Origin: Betaproteobacteria bacterium
GTDB lineage: Bacteria > Pseudomonadota > Gammaproteobacteria > Burkholderiales > Thiobacillaceae
Length of the DNA: 19,332 nt
NCBI GenBank assembly: GCA_020049245.1
Contig: JAIFLB010000019.1
Coordinates: 1-19,332 of the forward strand
Direction: 5' to 3'
The stretch's first letter is position 1. Each line of letters opens with the position of its first letter. Under the pieces are notes generated by a model, which made no database searches, was not told the origin of the DNA, and was given only the letters and a program-made list of their open reading frames with translations. A program made the position numbers and the translations under genes. Below, in pieces: positions 19,161 to 19,332 of the stretch.

Positions 19161-19196
19161 TCCGCCGGTTCCTGCGGCAAGGCAGGAACCGGCGGA
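19161..19196. other. Strong 15-bp perfect hairpin before the terminator
   Basis: TCCGCCGGTTCCTGC (19161-19175) pairs perfectly with its inverse (19182-19196) around a six-base loop, nine bases after the minus-strand stop codon. No T tract follows it. With the terminator at 19104-19144 it forms a tandem pair at the 3' end of the same transcript. It could stabilise the message against 3' exonucleases. Confidence 0.7.
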
Positions 19197-19204
19197 CAGG
19201 CGCG

Positions 19205-19332
19205 TCAGCGCTGCGCCAGATTTCGGATTTCCACCACTTTTAACGCGGCGTCGTAAGTGCGTGATAACGCTTTCATTTCCACCGTCGGGACGATGATCGC
19301 CTTGTCACCGAGCAGCTTGTCAGCCACTTTCT
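19205..19332 (-). CDS. Unknown protein, C-terminal 41 residues (runs off the window)
   Basis: The minus-strand frame enters from the right edge and ends with TGA at 19207-19205. The visible 41 residues start KVADKLLGDKAIIVPTVEMK and end VVEIRNLAQR. The composition is ordinary and soluble, with a helical look and high GC at third positions. A strong hairpin and then an intrinsic terminator follow on the same strand, which supports a real gene end. The family is not recognisable from this fragment. Confidence 0.65.
   Translation of the reverse strand, partial: KVADKLLGDKAIIVPTVEMKALSRTYDAALKVVEIRNLAQR

Noticed and set aside
17986..19296. 436-codon open frame on the plus strand
   Set aside because: It runs through two repeat elements, the antisense of the peroxidase remnant and a terminator. 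The composition is non-protein-like and there is no ribosome site.

Overview
The window looks like a chromosomal segment of a Gram-negative proteobacterium with moderately high GC. A gammaproteobacterium is most likely, but a betaproteobacterium is not excluded. The reasons are a succinylase-branch lysine/diaminopimelate pair (dapC-dapD), lipoprotein and secretion signals, abundant c-di-GMP and phosphorelay domains, an HDOD protein, and GTAGG-type palindromic repeat doublets of the kind common in those groups. No tRNA, rRNA, CRISPR array or transposase gene was seen.

Layout. Positions 1-168 hold the start of an unknown minus-strand gene. Positions 169-524 are non-coding and carry a ~145 bp palindromic repeat. 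Its second copy, in the same orientation, lies at 18898-19043. From 9559 down to 525 the minus strand carries a same-direction run: an EamA transporter, a VOC protein, a PAS-EAL-CZB-REC-GGDEF c-di-GMP enzyme, a UrtA-like lipoprotein, and a very large hybrid histidine kinase. The last three are packed tightly (28 bp gap, then an ATGA overlap). They look like one signalling unit: a periplasmic binding protein, a membrane phosphorelay kinase, and a c-di-GMP enzyme with a receiver and a zinc-binding domain. No ABC permease or ATPase gene accompanies the binding protein. The kinase has a one-base frameshift near its end; 40 further codons of its C-terminal helical tail remain readable in the next frame.

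Divergently, 9595-11680 encodes DapC and DapD. A 428 bp AT-rich, palindrome-rich gap follows. Next come an HDOD protein and a fused hydantoinase A/B (5-oxoprolinase-type) protein whose likely TTG start overlaps the HDOD stop. The hydantoinase gene contains a perfect 30-15-30 bp inverted-repeat doublet (14557-14631) that is translated in frame.

Positions 16655-18092 are the least explained part. A helix-turn-helix regulator is flanked by two tiny predicted exported proteins, 71 aa divergent and 59 aa downstream in the same operon. Between the divergent genes lies an array of five AACC-N-GGTT-like sites spaced about one helical turn apart and running into the regulator's likely -35 box. This could be an undescribed regulator/secreted-peptide system.

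The right end (18093-19332) is a repeat-rich scar. It holds a second GTAGG repeat doublet, a duplicated 23 bp hairpin, a 5'-truncated di-haem cytochrome c peroxidase, the second copy of the ~145 bp repeat, a strong minus-strand terminator, and the C-terminal end of an unknown gene.
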